From NCBI RefSeq assembly GCF_000802385.1, contig NZ_JTDN01000001.1, positions 379,501-443,500 of the forward strand: a stretch of 64,000 nt of DNA, given 5' to 3'. Shown here in pieces: positions 63,489-64,000 of this stretch; within the stretch, counting starts at the first letter, position 1; each line of letters starts with the position of its first letter. A program made the translations under genes and the position numbers. The notes beneath the pieces are model-generated. The model was given only the letters and a program-made list of their open reading frames with translations. It ran no database searches and was not told the origin of the DNA. This stretch comes from Croceibacterium mercuriale (GTDB lineage: Bacteria; Pseudomonadota; Alphaproteobacteria; Sphingomonadales; Sphingomonadaceae).

Positions 63489-64000
63489 TCAGGAGACGTC
63501 CGCGACAAGTTCCGTCAGGATCGCTTCCGCGCGGGTCAGCCGTTCGTGTGGCTCCTGGATCGTCTCGCGCAGCAACAGGCGGCCCTTGGATTCCTCCAGC
63601 CCAGCCGCGGCGGGATCGCCGGCAAACTGGCGGTGCGGGGTGAAGGCGATCGCGGCGGGGCCGGCATCGATCCGCTCGATCCGGACATCGCGCGCCAGCA
63701 CGCGCAGACGGGCGAGGGCGAGCAGGTGCCGGGCGTCTTCCGGCGGCTCTCCGAAGCGGTCCGTCACCTCTTCCTCGAAGGTGTCGAGTTCGTGCAGGCT
63801 GCCGAGGCGGGCCAGGCGGACGTAGAGGCCGATCCGCACATCCTCCTCCGGGATCCATTCCGGGCTGATCCGCCCGCCGACCCCGAAGTTGAGCGAAGGT
63901 GTCCAGATCTCGACCGGCTCGCCACGCGCGGTGCGCAGCGCGCCTTCCAGCATATGCTGGTAGAAATCGACGCCGATCAGCTTCACATGGCCGGTCTGTT
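63489..64000 (-). CDS. mfd: Transcription-repair coupling factor, C-terminal end only
   Basis: The last 170 residues of Mfd are visible; the frame is open to the window edge. QTGHVKLIGVDFYQHMLEGA is the conserved link into the TRCF D7 domain, followed by ISPEWIPEEDVRIGLYVRLA and FEEEVTDRFGEPPEDARHLL. The ATG at 63986 is internal, not the start. Mfd removes RNA polymerase stalled at DNA damage and recruits UvrA. Confidence 0.93.
   Translation of the reverse strand, partial: QTGHVKLIGVDFYQHMLEGALRTARGEPVEIWTPSLNFGVGGRISPEWIPEEDVRIGLYVRLARLGSLHELDTFEEEVTDRFGEPPEDARHLLALARLRVLARDVRIERIDAGPAAIAFTPHRQFAGDPAAAGLEESKGRLLLRETIQEPHERLTRAEAILTELVADVS

Overview
The window is high-GC DNA (roughly two thirds G+C by eye) that looks like the chromosome of a sphingomonad-type alphaproteobacterium. 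The reasons are seven TonB-dependent receptors (TBDRs) in 64 kb (several of the long Xanthomonas/Caulobacter type), a FecI/FecR pair, Tat- and Sec-exported carbohydrate-active enzymes encoded beside the receptors, and very few solute-binding transporters. I saw no tRNA, rRNA, CRISPR array, transposase or integrase. Genus-level placement is inference.

Layout. (1) 1-5201, minus strand: ECF sigma factor, FecR anti-sigma factor, a TBDR with an N-terminal STN signalling domain, and the start of a pectin methylesterase (cut by the window edge). (2) 5359-6270: an isolated quinone-oxidoreductase-like dehydrogenase. (3) 6467-12898, minus: a giant autotransporter adhesin interrupted by one in-frame TAA. 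(4) 13279-28023: a plant-cell-wall (pectin/rhamnogalacturonan) utilisation region with two TBDRs, GH105 unsaturated galacturonyl hydrolase, a Tat-exported Gfo/Idh/MocA oxidoreductase, GH43, an unclassified six-hairpin-type glycosidase and GH28. A LacI-type operator and a sigma70-like promoter precede the second TBDR-GH28 pair. (5) 28038-37194: fatty acid desaturase, OprP-type porin, a mesX-mesD folate-independent methionine synthase operon preceded by a clear cobalamin riboswitch, divergent purU, GNAT acetyltransferase, two ThuA-domain proteins and a decayed gene fragment. (6) 37369-41816: sulfatase plus TBDR. (7) 42033-44671: small protein, tRNA hydroxylase trhO, a flavin disulfide reductase. 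(8) 44764-53714: GH92 and a divergent TBDR around a strongly palindromic intergenic region, a YdcF-like protein coupled to that TBDR, and another TBDR. (9) 53857-59385: DUF2945 protein, a metal-uptake operon (DUF2946, PepSY membrane protein, siderophore-type TBDR), an SDR and MsrB. (10) 59603-64000: a 1281-residue LamG-domain secreted protein of unknown activity, then the C-terminal end of mfd.

Working together: outer-membrane TBDRs import oligosaccharides produced by cell-surface or periplasmic enzymes. CE8, GH28, GH105 and GH43 fit pectin and rhamnogalacturonan with arabinan/xylan side chains. GH92 and the sulfatase point to mannose-containing and sulfated glycans. No inner-membrane sugar transporter and no galacturonate catabolic genes lie in the window, so the cytoplasmic half of these pathways must be elsewhere. 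The B12 riboswitch on mesX-mesD suggests that the cell keeps an oxygen-dependent, B12-independent methionine synthase for times when cobalamin is scarce.
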